Of a stretch of DNA of 64,000 nucleotides, positions 37,033 through 47,064 are shown piece after piece. Where the stretch lies: positions 21,765-85,764 of the forward strand of contig DYKO01000013.1 of assembly GCA_020722565.1 (NCBI GenBank), in the 5' to 3' direction. The notes beneath the pieces were generated by a model. It was not told where the DNA came from, did not search any database, and saw nothing but the letters and a program-made list of their open reading frames with translations. Each line of letters starts with the position of its first letter. Within the stretch, counting starts at the first letter, position 1. The translations under genes were made by a program, and so were the position numbers. Origin of the DNA: Rikenella microfusus (GTDB lineage: Bacteria; Bacteroidota; Bacteroidia; Bacteroidales; Tenuifilaceae).

Positions 37033-38280
37033 ATGGAAATGAAACGTGTTGTAGTTACAGGTGTTGGTACTATAAACCCTTTAGGTAATAATATTCAGGA
37101 ATACTGGACTAACCTTGAAAACGGCGTTAGTGGTTGCGAATTGATTACCAGTTTCGACACGTCGAAGTATAAAACCAAGTTTGCCTGCATGGTAAAAAAC
37201 TTTGATCCCAACCAATACTTCGACCGCAAAGAGATTAAAAAACTTGACCCTTATACTCAATTTGCGCTGGTGGCAGTTGAACAGGCAATGAAGGACTCGG
37301 GTATTAATCCTGAAGCTATTGATCTTGACATGGCCGGAGTGATTTGGGCATCGGGTATTGGAGGGTTACAAACCCTTACCGAGGAGCTAAGAGGCTATTT
37401 CGGTGGCGACAGAACGCCCCGATTTAGCCCCTTTTTCATTCCCCGAATGATTTCAGATATTGCAGCTGGTCACATATCCATGAAGTACGGCTTCCGTGGG
37501 CCTAATTTTTCAACCGTTTCGGCATGCGCATCATCAACAAATGGAATTATCTGTGCTATGGATGTGATTCGAACCGGTAAGGCTAATGTTATTATTACTG
37601 GAGGTTCGGAGGCCTCGGTGAATGAGATTGGTGTTGGTGGATTCAATGCCCTTCAGGCAATTTCGACACGTAACGATGAGTACAAAACGGCTTCACGTCC
37701 ATTCGACGCCACCCGCGATGGTTTTGTAATGGGTGAAGGAGCAGGTTGCCTTATCCTTGAGGAGTATGAACATGCAAAGGCCCGTGGGGCTAAAATTTAC
37801 TGTGAGCTGGCAGGCGGCGGTATGTCGGCCGATGCCTACCATCTGACAGCACCTCACCCCGAGGGGCTTGGTGCGCGTAGGGTAATGGAAAATGCCCTGC
37901 GTGATGCCAACATGAAGCCAGAGGATATTGACTACATCAATGTTCACGGTACCGCTACACCTCTTGGAGATATCTCTGAGGCCAAGGCGATAATTCAAGT
38001 ATTTGGAGAGCACGCCTTTAAACTCAATATTAGTTCCACCAAATCAATGACTGGTCACCTACTGGGCGCCGCTGGAGCTATTGAAGCTTTAGCCGCTATA
38101 ATGGCTATTTACAAAGAAGTTGTTCCCCCTACCATCAACCTTAAAGAGGTTGATCCAGAAATTGACAGCAGGCTAAACCTTACCCCAAATGTAGCACAAA
38201 AACGTACCGTAAGGGCTGCTCTTAGCAACACCTTTGGTTTTGGTGGACATAATGCTTCCATTATTCTTCGAAAGTTGTAG
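37033..38280 (+). CDS. fabF: 3-oxoacyl-[acyl-carrier-protein] synthase II
   Basis: Elongates fatty acids by condensing malonyl-ACP with acyl-ACP. 415 residues with the Cys-His-His set: the nucleophile in VSACASSTNG, the first His in VHGTATPLGD and the second in SMTGHLLGAAGA, plus a C-terminal GFGGHNAS. The start may be ATG 37033 or the in-frame ATG two codons on (37039). It is the middle gene of acpP-fabF-rnc; rnc starts 9 bp after its stop. Confidence 0.98.
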   Translation: MEMKRVVVTGVGTINPLGNNIQEYWTNLENGVSGCELITSFDTSKYKTKFACMVKNFDPNQYFDRKEIKKLDPYTQFALVAVEQAMKDSGINPEAIDLDMAGVIWASGIGGLQTLTEELRGYFGGDRTPRFSPFFIPRMISDIAAGHISMKYGFRGPNFSTVSACASSTNGIICAMDVIRTGKANVIITGGSEASVNEIGVGGFNALQAISTRNDEYKTASRPFDATRDGFVMGEGAGCLILEEYEHAKARGAKIYCELAGGGMSADAYHLTAPHPEGLGARRVMENALRDANMKPEDIDYINVHGTATPLGDISEAKAIIQVFGEHAFKLNISSTKSMTGHLLGAAGAIEALAAIMAIYKEVVPPTINLKEVDPEIDSRLNLTPNVAQKRTVRAALSNTFGFGGHNASIILRKL

Positions 38281-38289
38281 TATTTTAGT

Positions 38290-39069
38290 GTGTTAAAATT
38301 CCTCCCAAAGCCCTTTCGTCGGCTCCGATTAACGGTAGCAGATAAAAAATTTTATGATGATATAAAGGATATCCTGGGATTTCCCCCAGATAAACTTGGT
38401 ATTTACAAGTTGGCCATAATTCATAGGTCGGCTTCACTCTTTTTAAACAAGGGTCAAAGGGTTGATAACGAACGACTTGAATATTTAGGCGATGCTATTC
38501 TGGATGCTATTGTAGCCGATTTTCTTTTTGCAGAATTTCCTAATTCAAACGAAGGCTTTCTAACTAAAATGAGAGCCAAAATTGTGAGCCGTGGAAACCT
38601 CAACCAGCTTGCTGTTAATTTAGGAATTCCCCGTTTAGTTAAGGTGGGAAATGGAGTATTGGTACAACAAAAATACATATACGGAAATGCCCTTGAGGCC
38701 ATTGTGGGTGCCATGTTTATTGATAAGGGCTTTAAGTTCACTAGCGAGGTAGTAGTTAATAACATTTTACGCCAGCATATCGATTTAATTGCACTGCAAG
38801 TTACTGAACACGACTATAAAAGTAGGGTTCTTGAAATAGCCCAGAAACGTCGTGTTACAGCAAAATTTGATACTCATGATTATGTTTCGCAAACCGATAC
38901 CCATGCCGTTCCATCATTTGAGTCAGTACTACTCTGGAACAATATAGAGGTTAGTAGGGGTATAGGTCAATCCAAAAAGGAAGCCGAGCAGCAAGCAGCA
39001 ATGGCGGGTATCGAATTTGTTGAAATGGAACTTGAAAAAATAGGGCACGACGATATCAGTAATGGTTAG
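38290..39069 (+). CDS. rnc: ribonuclease III
   Basis: 259 residues. Cleaves double-stranded RNA in rRNA and mRNA processing. The RNase III signature NERLEYLGDAILDA is at about 57-70, and the C-terminal double-stranded-RNA-binding domain (about 175-255) ends with GIGQSKKEAEQQAAMAG. The start codon is GTG at 38290; no ATG lies between it and the catalytic domain in this frame, and the extra N-terminal MLKFLPKPFRR stretch is common in Bacteroidota enzymes. It ends 10 bp before the convergent stop of the TPR-SpoIIE gene. Confidence 0.95.
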   Translation: MLKFLPKPFRRLRLTVADKKFYDDIKDILGFPPDKLGIYKLAIIHRSASLFLNKGQRVDNERLEYLGDAILDAIVADFLFAEFPNSNEGFLTKMRAKIVSRGNLNQLAVNLGIPRLVKVGNGVLVQQKYIYGNALEAIVGAMFIDKGFKFTSEVVVNNILRQHIDLIALQVTEHDYKSRVLEIAQKRRVTAKFDTHDYVSQTDTHAVPSFESVLLWNNIEVSRGIGQSKKEAEQQAAMAGIEFVEMELEKIGHDDISNG

Positions 39070-39079
39070 GTAGCGGGTG

Positions 39080-41371
39080 CTAAACCCTGAATCCCATAAC
39101 AAGAATATCATCAACTTGGCGCTGGTCTCCTCGGAATGCTTCAAATTCATTGCGCAATTTTTCGTTTTGGACGGACATGGGGAGTTGATAAATATTCAGG
39201 AGCAATTGCATCAAATTTATCATCATAAATTTATGGTTGTCTTTACCGCCAAACTGATCGGTATATCCATCGGAAAGGAGGTAGAAGGTGTCAGTATCAA
39301 AAATAGGGAAATGGTAGGTACTGAAGGGTCGTTCCTCGATAACATGATGCCCGATGGGCATTTTATCTCCCTTTATCTCGTAGAGAATGGCTTTATCATT
39401 AGCTTCGCGTTTACGAGCGCCATTAGGAACAGGTAGGCCTGAGTTTCTGATAATAAGAAGAGGAAAATATGCGCCGGCGTATTCGGCAAGATTTTTTTCC
39501 TTGTCGATTACCAAAAGACCCATATCGATGCCATCGTGGGAATCGTTATCCAAGTCGGTTTGGTTAAGTGAGGATATAACCATTCTACGCAACTGAATAA
39601 GTAGGTCGGCCGGATTGGTGAAGGTCTGTGCTGCGGTAAGTTCCTTGAGTAGGGTTATTCCTAACATGCTCATGAATGCACCAGGGACCCCGTGTCCAGT
39701 ACAATCGGCAACGGCAATGGCTATCCTACCATTGGGGAGGCGGGTAACCCAATAAAAATCGCCACTTACAATATTTTTGGGCTGGTATAGCACAAAATGC
39801 TCCTTCAGTAAAGAGGCAACCTGCTGCTCACGTGGCAGGACTGCTGCCTGAATACGACTTGCATACTGTATGCTATCGGTTATTTGCTTCTGCTGTTCAG
39901 CAATCTGATCGCGTTGCCGTTCGGCCAAATCGCGTTGTGCTTCTATTTCATGTTTTTGATTTTCTATTTCATCTTTTTGTCGTATTATTTCCCTGTTTTG
40001 CCTAACCAGTATCTGATTTATGGTTTTTTTCTCGCGGTAAAACCAAAAGACAACACCTGCAAGGGCTAAACTCAGAATAAGTGCCACAGATATAAAAATC
40101 GTAACCATGCGTTGGCGTTCCAGCTTGGCTTGTTGCATAGCCTCACGCTGACGATTTATGAGCTCCTGTTCACGCTCCCGCTTTTCAAAATCGTACTGCA
40201 TTTCAAGTTTTGCAATTTGACTAGCATTAACGCTATCCTTGAGCGCTGAATATTGAGTATAATAGTCGAAGGCTTTTCTATAATCGCCCTTCAGCTGTTC
40301 AACACGTGATAAGCTGAAATAGGTATCGCGTAAATCGGTGGTAATTTTCTGTTGCTGAGCATCAATTAACGCCCTGTTTAGGTATATTAAACCTGTTTGT
40401 ATGTTGCCCTTTTCAATTTCAAGTTCGCCTAGGTAGCGGTTTAGTTTTGACACATCAATGCTGTCGTTTACCTGCTGCTTGATTTGTAGGGATAGGTTCA
40501 GGTACTTTTCAGACAAATCGAGTTGTTTATTATCGAAATAGATAATACCCATAAGCAAGAAGTTGGCAGCTTCCCCAAAAAGGTTCTGATTTTTTTTATT
40601 GGCCTGTAGAATATTTGTAAGCAGGTCGAGAGCTTTATCGTGCATTCCGGTATGGTAGTAAATATTGGCCAATTCTGTTTGGGACAGGGTTATCCCGGTT
40701 TGGTTATTCAACTTGCGGTATAAATTCAAAGCATTTTCGGCATACTGCATAGCTTTTTCGTTTATTTCGAGGCGGCTAAAAAGCCTTGATATGCTCAATG
40801 ATGTCCACGCCATTCCCTCAGGCTCATAGGCCTGCTCAAAAATTTGCAGAGCATCAAGCATGTACTGAAGTGCTATTGAAAAGTTCCCTGTAATGCTAAA
40901 AACCGTGCCGATGTTAACCAGTGTTCTGGCAATTTCAATTCTATTCCCTGATTTATAATTTAACTCGAGCGCTTTTTTGTACTCATCAATGGCTTGGTTA
41001 TAGTAGCTCTTAAGCTGGTAAACATTTCCTATTCGGTTATGAATAAGAGCGAGCAAATTGGGGTTAGAATTGTTGCTAACTAAAGTAATAGCATGTTTAA
41101 AGTGGTATAGGGCTAATTCAAAATCGTTGCGGTTATAATACGCATAACCCAATGTATAGTGTACACGAGCCGAAAGTTCTTTATTAAAAATTGTATCAAT
41201 AAGGCTCAGAGCCTTACGAGCAATGAAAACTGATGAATCCGGATTCTTGTGACGGTAGTATTCCGCTTTTTTAAGCAAACTGTCAACATTCTGAGAGAAT
41301 AATGATAGTGAAGCCGTAAGCATAAAAAGAACAATAGCTATGAAATGGCAGTAAAAATTAAACGTTTTCAT
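39080..41371 (-). CDS. TPR-containing SpoIIE/PP2C-type protein phosphatase (copy 1)
   Basis: About 763 residues from ATG 41371, chosen over ATG 41401 because it places a signal peptide (hydrophobic to about 25) at the N-terminus. The periplasmic part is a row of TPRs (about 30-350). A membrane segment follows (about 422-444), then a coiled coil with repeated ENQKHEIEAQRD-like units, then a SpoIIE-type serine phosphatase domain (about 530-763) with IVSGDFYW, VADCTGHGVPGAFMSMLG and LLSDGYTDQFGG, which supply the metal-binding aspartates. It probably turns an envelope signal into dephosphorylation of a cytoplasmic partner-switching protein. It diverges from a sensor gene at 41589 and has a paralogue at 56943. 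Confidence 0.92.
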   Translation of the reverse strand: MKTFNFYCHFIAIVLFMLTASLSLFSQNVDSLLKKAEYYRHKNPDSSVFIARKALSLIDTIFNKELSARVHYTLGYAYYNRNDFELALYHFKHAITLVSNNSNPNLLALIHNRIGNVYQLKSYYNQAIDEYKKALELNYKSGNRIEIARTLVNIGTVFSITGNFSIALQYMLDALQIFEQAYEPEGMAWTSLSISRLFSRLEINEKAMQYAENALNLYRKLNNQTGITLSQTELANIYYHTGMHDKALDLLTNILQANKKNQNLFGEAANFLLMGIIYFDNKQLDLSEKYLNLSLQIKQQVNDSIDVSKLNRYLGELEIEKGNIQTGLIYLNRALIDAQQQKITTDLRDTYFSLSRVEQLKGDYRKAFDYYTQYSALKDSVNASQIAKLEMQYDFEKREREQELINRQREAMQQAKLERQRMVTIFISVALILSLALAGVVFWFYREKKTINQILVRQNREIIRQKDEIENQKHEIEAQRDLAERQRDQIAEQQKQITDSIQYASRIQAAVLPREQQVASLLKEHFVLYQPKNIVSGDFYWVTRLPNGRIAIAVADCTGHGVPGAFMSMLGITLLKELTAAQTFTNPADLLIQLRRMVISSLNQTDLDNDSHDGIDMGLLVIDKEKNLAEYAGAYFPLLIIRNSGLPVPNGARKREANDKAILYEIKGDKMPIGHHVIEERPFSTYHFPIFDTDTFYLLSDGYTDQFGGKDNHKFMMINLMQLLLNIYQLPMSVQNEKLRNEFEAFRGDQRQVDDILVMGFRV

Positions 41372-41588
41372 GGCTCTAATAAAATAAAATGGATGCAGCA
41401 AGTTACTAAAAAATTGATGTTATTGGAAAAATGGGTAAACATCTGTAGGTTTCTTTGTCAATTATTGTATCAGGCAAAAACATTTTTGTATTTTTATCAA
41501 CATAATAAATTAGTTGCGTTTCATAAAGGGAACGTTTGACAGTTAGTTAAATCAGGCATTACTATTTGCTTACCTAAATCCAGAAAGT

Positions 41589-43949
41589 ATGGAAAAAAGG
41601 GAAAAAAAAGTTAAGCGCGAGGTTTTAAAAGTACACCTTGGAGCAAAATTGCTACTTTGGGTATTGGTTACCACATCGGCCATTATGCTGGTTATAGGGT
41701 TATTTATTGGATTTAGAATAAATAAAATAGCACGTGATAATGCCATAAAAATTGCACAGGCTGAAGCCCAAAAGACTGCCAATCAGTTTAAGTCAGAACT
41801 TGATTTAGACATGGGTTTTTCGAGGGCCTTGGCTCATGCTTTATATATCTATCCTCAATTTGACACCGTTACTCTTGATTCAATATTTTTTAATATTGTT
41901 AGGAATCAAGTTGTTAACAATTCTCGCTACCTAACCATATGGTATTCGGTTGAGTACTTTGCTTTCAGGCCGGGATATAACAAGGACTATGGCAGGCGTT
42001 CAGTAACAGCCTACCTTAAGGATGGTCATACCAGTATCGATATTGAGCATAAAAATGTAACGGGTGATATTGTAACCAGCAACTACTATATATCCAAAAC
42101 CTGTAACTGCGAAATGTTGCTCGACCCCTACACCTTTGAGTTTGGCGGACAGGAGGTTCTTGCTACAAGCATAAGTGTTCCCATTAGGGTTAACGGTCGC
42201 TTTGCCGGGCTGGGGGGGGTAGATATTTCACTGGAAAAGTTCCAAAAAGACATTGAACAAATTATTCCTTATCCGGGATCCAATGTCATATTGATTGCAG
42301 GAGATGGTCGAATTATTGCCGATTCAAATCCGGAAAATGCCCGGGAATATTTTTCAAATATTTACACAACGCTTGATTCACGTTTTTCCATTACTCAAAA
42401 AGTAAGGAATCGGCAATCCTTAACCTTTTTTCATAATAGTGGAGATAAAGAATACCTAAGCATTCTTTCCATTATACAGCCTGGCAATTCGCCCAATGCA
42501 TGGGGGCTTTTACTTTCAGTTCCCATGTTGGAAATAGTAAAAGATGCCCGAAGGGCTGTGCTCTATACTTTGCTGGTATTTCTTTTTGGACTAATCCTTC
42601 AGGGTATGGCTATTTGGTATATATCGGCACGTATTTCCAGGCCCATAAAACGCGCAACAGCCCTTTTAAACAGCATAACTGAAGGCGATATTGATGTTAA
42701 CAAAAAAATCTACCTGCATACTGGTGATGAGCTGGAGGAGATGACAAATTCGGCCAATAAGTTGATAGATGGACTTAATTACACCGAGAAATTCGCCCGC
42801 GAAATTGGCGAGGGCAAGTTGGATACTGAATTTAAGCTATTAAGCGAAAAAGACAAGTTAGGTAAAGCGCTCATTGATATGCAGCAGAACCTTATAAAGG
42901 CTCGAGAGGCCGAAGAGCAGCGAAAAAAAGAAGAGCAGCAGCAAATATGGGCAACCCAGGGCATGGCACTATTTGGCGAGGTGCTGCGTCAGCATAACGA
43001 TAACCTTAAGGAGCTCTCTTACCTCATTTTAAAGAATTTGGTAAATTATACTGGCTCCATTCAGGGCGGAATCTTTATTTTAAATGATAATGATCCCAAC
43101 AACCCCGTTCTGGAAATGACCGCATGCTATGCATACAATCGCAGGAAATTGATTGAAAAAACGGTACTGCCAAATGAAGGACTTGTGGGAAGATGTTTTG
43201 TTGAAAAGAAGACCATATTTTTGCTGGATATTCCTAAGGATTACATAAAAATCACTTCAGGTTTAGGAGAGGAAAATCCACGCAGCCTGCTTGTAGTCCC
43301 TTTAATGGTTAATGAAATTATCCTTGGAGTTATTGAACTGGCCACATTTATACCCTATCAAAAGTATCAAATTGAATTCGTTGAGAAATTAGGGGCAAGC
43401 ATAGCTTCAACGCTTTCAAGTGTAAAAATAAACATGCGAACTGCACAGTTGCTGGCTCAGACCCAGCAACAGGCAGAGGAAATGAGGGCGCAGGAGGAGG
43501 AAATGAGGCAAAACATGGAGGAACTCCATGCCACGCAGGAGGAGATGGAACGCAAACGGCACGAGCAGGAGGCTATACAAGCGCAACTTCGCGAGGACAA
43601 GGCCATACTTGAGAGCCTGCTCAATAATTCCAGCGATTTGATCTATCAAAAAAATGCTGATGGCAGATTACGTAGAGTGAGCCGTTCCTTGTTAACTTTG
43701 CTTGGACTCGACTCGGAGGAGGATGCTATTGGTTTAAGCGAATTCGATATTTTACCCAACGAGGCTGCTCAAAAACTATGGGATTTAGCCGATGAGGTTA
43801 TCCGAAAGAAAAGTCCCCTCTTGGATCGTAAAATATCACTTAACGTTGGGAGTTCCACCGATATAAAGGGCATAATAAGCATGTTTCCCCTGGCTAATGA
43901 ACAGAAATCACTTATGGGAACTCTTGTAATTATTAGGGTTAGTAAATAG
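41589..43949 (+). CDS. Cache-HAMP-GAF-PAS membrane sensor without an output domain
   Basis: 786 residues. Two membrane helices (about 21-44 and 323-347) flank a periplasmic double-Cache-type sensor domain with FGGQEVLATSISVPI and GLGGVDISLE. HAMP follows (about 347-405), then a helical part, a GAF domain (about 470-615; NEGLVGRCFVEKKTIFL), a coiled coil (about 615-670) and a terminal PAS domain (about 673-786; LLNNSSDLIYQKNADGRLRRVS). No histidine kinase, GGDEF, phosphatase or chemoreceptor-signalling domain is present before the stop. Diverging from the SpoIIE phosphatase, it may signal by contact with that protein, but this is inference. Confidence 0.88.
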   Translation: MEKREKKVKREVLKVHLGAKLLLWVLVTTSAIMLVIGLFIGFRINKIARDNAIKIAQAEAQKTANQFKSELDLDMGFSRALAHALYIYPQFDTVTLDSIFFNIVRNQVVNNSRYLTIWYSVEYFAFRPGYNKDYGRRSVTAYLKDGHTSIDIEHKNVTGDIVTSNYYISKTCNCEMLLDPYTFEFGGQEVLATSISVPIRVNGRFAGLGGVDISLEKFQKDIEQIIPYPGSNVILIAGDGRIIADSNPENAREYFSNIYTTLDSRFSITQKVRNRQSLTFFHNSGDKEYLSILSIIQPGNSPNAWGLLLSVPMLEIVKDARRAVLYTLLVFLFGLILQGMAIWYISARISRPIKRATALLNSITEGDIDVNKKIYLHTGDELEEMTNSANKLIDGLNYTEKFAREIGEGKLDTEFKLLSEKDKLGKALIDMQQNLIKAREAEEQRKKEEQQQIWATQGMALFGEVLRQHNDNLKELSYLILKNLVNYTGSIQGGIFILNDNDPNNPVLEMTACYAYNRRKLIEKTVLPNEGLVGRCFVEKKTIFLLDIPKDYIKITSGLGEENPRSLLVVPLMVNEIILGVIELATFIPYQKYQIEFVEKLGASIASTLSSVKINMRTAQLLAQTQQQAEEMRAQEEEMRQNMEELHATQEEMERKRHEQEAIQAQLREDKAILESLLNNSSDLIYQKNADGRLRRVSRSLLTLLGLDSEEDAIGLSEFDILPNEAAQKLWDLADEVIRKKSPLLDRKISLNVGSSTDIKGIISMFPLANEQKSLMGTLVIIRVSK

Positions 43950-44060
43950 GAGCAGCTGATCATTTGGCCCTAGTGGGTTGATTTTGGCATTAAATCAAAT
44001 TCAACCTACATTAATTTTGAAACCTAGCACATTTAAACTCTAAATAACAATTTGCCAGAA

Positions 44061-46766
44061 ATGGGAACAAAAAGGTTAATTTTTTTAATCATAATATCCT
44101 TTGCAGCAATTGCCATCCTCTTGCTGTTTTTTTTTATATGGACTATAAATCAGGATAACAGGCAATACAACCCTATTGATGCCATCCCTCAGAACGCATG
44201 TATTGTTATTGAAGTTGAGAATTTTGAGAGCTTTGCCACAGCTTTTCGCAGCAATACAGTAGCCATAAAGTTATCCCGCTCATTCTGGTTAACCCGTTTT
44301 TCTAAAATTTTGAACTTTTCCGATAGTCTTTACCGTTCCGACATTGCATTCCAAAAGTATATAGGTAAAAATAATCTTGTTGCAGCCTACTTCAACCATG
44401 ATTCCAAATCGTTTGAGGAACTTTATGTTATAAAACTACCCGAAGGTGCTGGGAAAAATGAAATATTTGAGTTTATAAGGTTGCAGGCTATTGGCATAGC
44501 CAAAACCAATGACGATAGTGTTGATGGACATGCCTGCATAGCTGTTCAAAGTGATGAAGGATGGTATTGGTTTTCAGATGTGGGCAACTTATTGCTGGTA
44601 AGCAGCAGTAAGCCGCTACTTAAAATGGCTATTGATAAGCTTATTGATGGGAATGGTCAAAACGATAATGCCTTTGCAGCCATTTATGCAACCTCGGCTA
44701 AAGGGGTAGCTGCAAATATCTTTATCAATACCCGCAAACTTTCCCAGATACTAACCATTAGAGATAATTTAAGCTACCTTAAGGAGATTGCAGATTGGGT
44801 AGGGCTCGAAGTTCAGTTTTCGGACAAACAATTACTGGCAAATGGCTTGATTTCTGTTACAGATACCGCAAAGCGATTCTATTCCGTATTCATCCACCAA
44901 AAACCTTTAGGTTTTACCCTGAACTCTTTCATGCCCATTGGAACCAGTTTTTTTGTGTGGTATGGCATATCAGATCTAGCTAAATTTTTAAACGATTACC
45001 GCGATTATATCGATAACATCAGACTCACCGATCCATACAATAAAAATCTTTCTAAATTTCTATCCGATTTCGGCATCTCGTTTGAGGAATTTCTGATTAG
45101 AAATTTCGGTAATGAGGTTTGTGTTCTGAATGCCCGTTTTGATGGGAATACCCAACCCCAATGGCTGTATTTCTTAAGGGTTAAAAGCGGTTCAGCAGCG
45201 TTGAACGAGATCATTAATCTTGCAGCAAAGCAGGATGTAAAAATTGAGGAAGCAAATCTCAACTATTCGGGACAGGCTATAATTATAAAAAATCCAATTC
45301 AATCCTACATCCCAATTCTATTTGGAAATCATTTCCTGCAGGTAAATGATGCCTACATTCTGGTACTAGATAACATGCTGATTTTTGGCCCCGATTTGCC
45401 AACATTAGATCAAGTTGCTAAAGCGTATTTTCAAAATAACACTCTCTCGCATTCCGATGGTTTTGTACACGAGCTACAGCGTCTATCATCGACATCGAAC
45501 CTTATTTTTTATAGTGCCGGACTATCTAACCCTGCACTTATGGATTTTACATTGATGGGAAAACCCCTAGGGGCAGATATGAATTTAGATGAATCGGTAA
45601 GCCATTTGACCTGGCAGGTTGTGGGCGGAACGCCCAAATTGTTTACCATACTTGTGGTGTCGGGCCCTATGGGAAAAACTACAATTTCGGCAAAAACTGA
45701 CAGCACACTATTGCAATCCATTTGGCGCTGCCAGCTGAATACTAAACCAATAGGGAAAATTCATCTGCTCAGAAATCATGCCAATGGCGAAGCCGAATTA
45801 TTGGTTCAGGATGAGGACAATACCATTTACCTGATTAGTAAAAATGGACATATACTCTGGAATAGAAAAATATATGCCCAAATAAAAGGCGATGTTATTC
45901 AGGCCGATCTATTTCGCAATGGTAAGCTTCAAATGCTTTTTGTGGCCGGAAGGCAAATTTTTGCCATCGATCGTAATGGCAATGATGTAAAGGGTTTCCC
46001 TTTAACCCTTAAAGCCGAGCCAACATCCCCTTTATCGGTATTCGATTATGACCGCCAGAAATATTACCGGTTGATGGTTGCCTGCAGCGATAAAAAACTT
46101 TACTGCTACAATGGTACGGGCAAAATTGTAACGGATTGGCATCAATTTACAACGGAAACGTTAGTATATGACAGGATTGGATTGGTTCAGCTGAGTGGTA
46201 AGGATTATATTGTGGTGTTTGACCAGAACCGACCCTACCTGCTCAACCGTAAGGGTACCCAAAGGGTTCGCATCGGCAACTTTTTTAGGAAAGCAAGTAA
46301 TGCTGAATATTACCTTGATGTTGATGTCAAAGGGAAGCACCATATTGTAACCACCGATACTTTAGGAATTGTCAAAAGGATTTATTTCGATGGTAGGGTT
46401 GAAAGCATCTCCATAAAACCATTTTCATCCAATCATACATTTAGGTTGATTAAAGGGAAATCGAAACGCTACTATGCCTTTATGGAAAACAACACCATTA
46501 GCCTGTACGATACTAAAGGTAGGTTAAGTAGCGTTGCTGTTTCAAAGGGAAATTTTGATACAGGTCAACTCCAAGCAATCCGTATTTCTGGAACCGATTT
46601 AATTGTTGCGTCTGCTTCCAATAAACTCAATATTTATGATATCAATGGAAAACCATTAGAAAATCTCATGATTTTGAGTACAGTTCCAATCCATATCATT
46701 AATGAAAACAATCACTTTGTTACCATGTCAAAAGAACATGGGATTGTTTGCTTTCCCATTAAATAA
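44061..46766 (+). CDS. membrane-anchored DUF3352-like protein with C-terminal beta-propeller
   Basis: About 901 residues from ATG 44061, preferred over an upstream TTG at 44052. One N-terminal membrane helix (about 3-30) precedes a large outer part. The first half (about 35-500) resembles DUF3352-type proteins (DAIPQNACIVIEVENFESF, then LLLVSSSKPLLKMAIDKL). The second half (about 555-895) shows PQQ/WD-like repeats such as NTIYLISKNGHILWNRK, KKLYCYNGTGKIV and ISLYDTKGR. No catalytic residues are apparent. A perfect TAnnTTTG box at 44012-44019 lies about 42 bp upstream. The function is unknown. Confidence 0.65.
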   Translation: MGTKRLIFLIIISFAAIAILLLFFFIWTINQDNRQYNPIDAIPQNACIVIEVENFESFATAFRSNTVAIKLSRSFWLTRFSKILNFSDSLYRSDIAFQKYIGKNNLVAAYFNHDSKSFEELYVIKLPEGAGKNEIFEFIRLQAIGIAKTNDDSVDGHACIAVQSDEGWYWFSDVGNLLLVSSSKPLLKMAIDKLIDGNGQNDNAFAAIYATSAKGVAANIFINTRKLSQILTIRDNLSYLKEIADWVGLEVQFSDKQLLANGLISVTDTAKRFYSVFIHQKPLGFTLNSFMPIGTSFFVWYGISDLAKFLNDYRDYIDNIRLTDPYNKNLSKFLSDFGISFEEFLIRNFGNEVCVLNARFDGNTQPQWLYFLRVKSGSAALNEIINLAAKQDVKIEEANLNYSGQAIIIKNPIQSYIPILFGNHFLQVNDAYILVLDNMLIFGPDLPTLDQVAKAYFQNNTLSHSDGFVHELQRLSSTSNLIFYSAGLSNPALMDFTLMGKPLGADMNLDESVSHLTWQVVGGTPKLFTILVVSGPMGKTTISAKTDSTLLQSIWRCQLNTKPIGKIHLLRNHANGEAELLVQDEDNTIYLISKNGHILWNRKIYAQIKGDVIQADLFRNGKLQMLFVAGRQIFAIDRNGNDVKGFPLTLKAEPTSPLSVFDYDRQKYYRLMVACSDKKLYCYNGTGKIVTDWHQFTTETLVYDRIGLVQLSGKDYIVVFDQNRPYLLNRKGTQRVRIGNFFRKASNAEYYLDVDVKGKHHIVTTDTLGIVKRIYFDGRVESISIKPFSSNHTFRLIKGKSKRYYAFMENNTISLYDTKGRLSSVAVSKGNFDTGQLQAIRISGTDLIVASASNKLNIYDINGKPLENLMILSTVPIHIINENNHFVTMSKEHGIVCFPIK

Positions 46767-46779
46767 TTAATTATCTTTG
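46748..46779 (+). promoter_or_regulatory. Bacteroidota-type promoter before the DUF4834 gene
   Basis: TTG (46748-46750), 21 bp, then a perfect TAnnTTTG box (TATCTTTG, 46772-46779), lying across the end of the preceding gene and 24 bp before ATG 46803. Confidence 0.45.
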
Positions 46780-46802
46780 CAAACCCTTTTTATAATGAGT
46801 AA

Positions 46803-47045
46803 ATGGCCGCATTTTTTACATTTATTTTTTATTTTTTCCTCACCCTTTTTTTACTTGGTTTAGTGGGTCGGATAGCACTTAGGTTATGGCTAAAAAGGCT
46901 ATACCGAAAGATGAACTCTGGATTTCAGGAACAATCGGGTAGTGGTAATGAATGGGAAAGTAAGCATCGTGGGAAAGCCCAATCAAGTAAAAAGATAATA
47001 GAAAAAAACGAAGGCGAGTATATTGATTACGAAGAACTTGAATAG
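46803..47045 (+). CDS. DUF4834 family small membrane protein
   Basis: 80 residues. An aromatic membrane helix (about 3-25, FFTFIFYFFLTLFLLGLVG) is followed by a basic segment (KRLYRKMN) and an acidic tail ending GEYIDYEELE. This layout and the YIDYEE end match the Bacteroidota-specific DUF4834 family, whose function is unknown. It starts 36 bp after the previous stop and ends 19 bp before the ROK kinase gene, likely co-transcribed with it. Confidence 0.8.
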   Translation: MAAFFTFIFYFFLTLFLLGLVGRIALRLWLKRLYRKMNSGFQEQSGSGNEWESKHRGKAQSSKKIIEKNEGEYIDYEELE

Positions 47046-47064
47046 GATCTAAAAATAGTTATAT

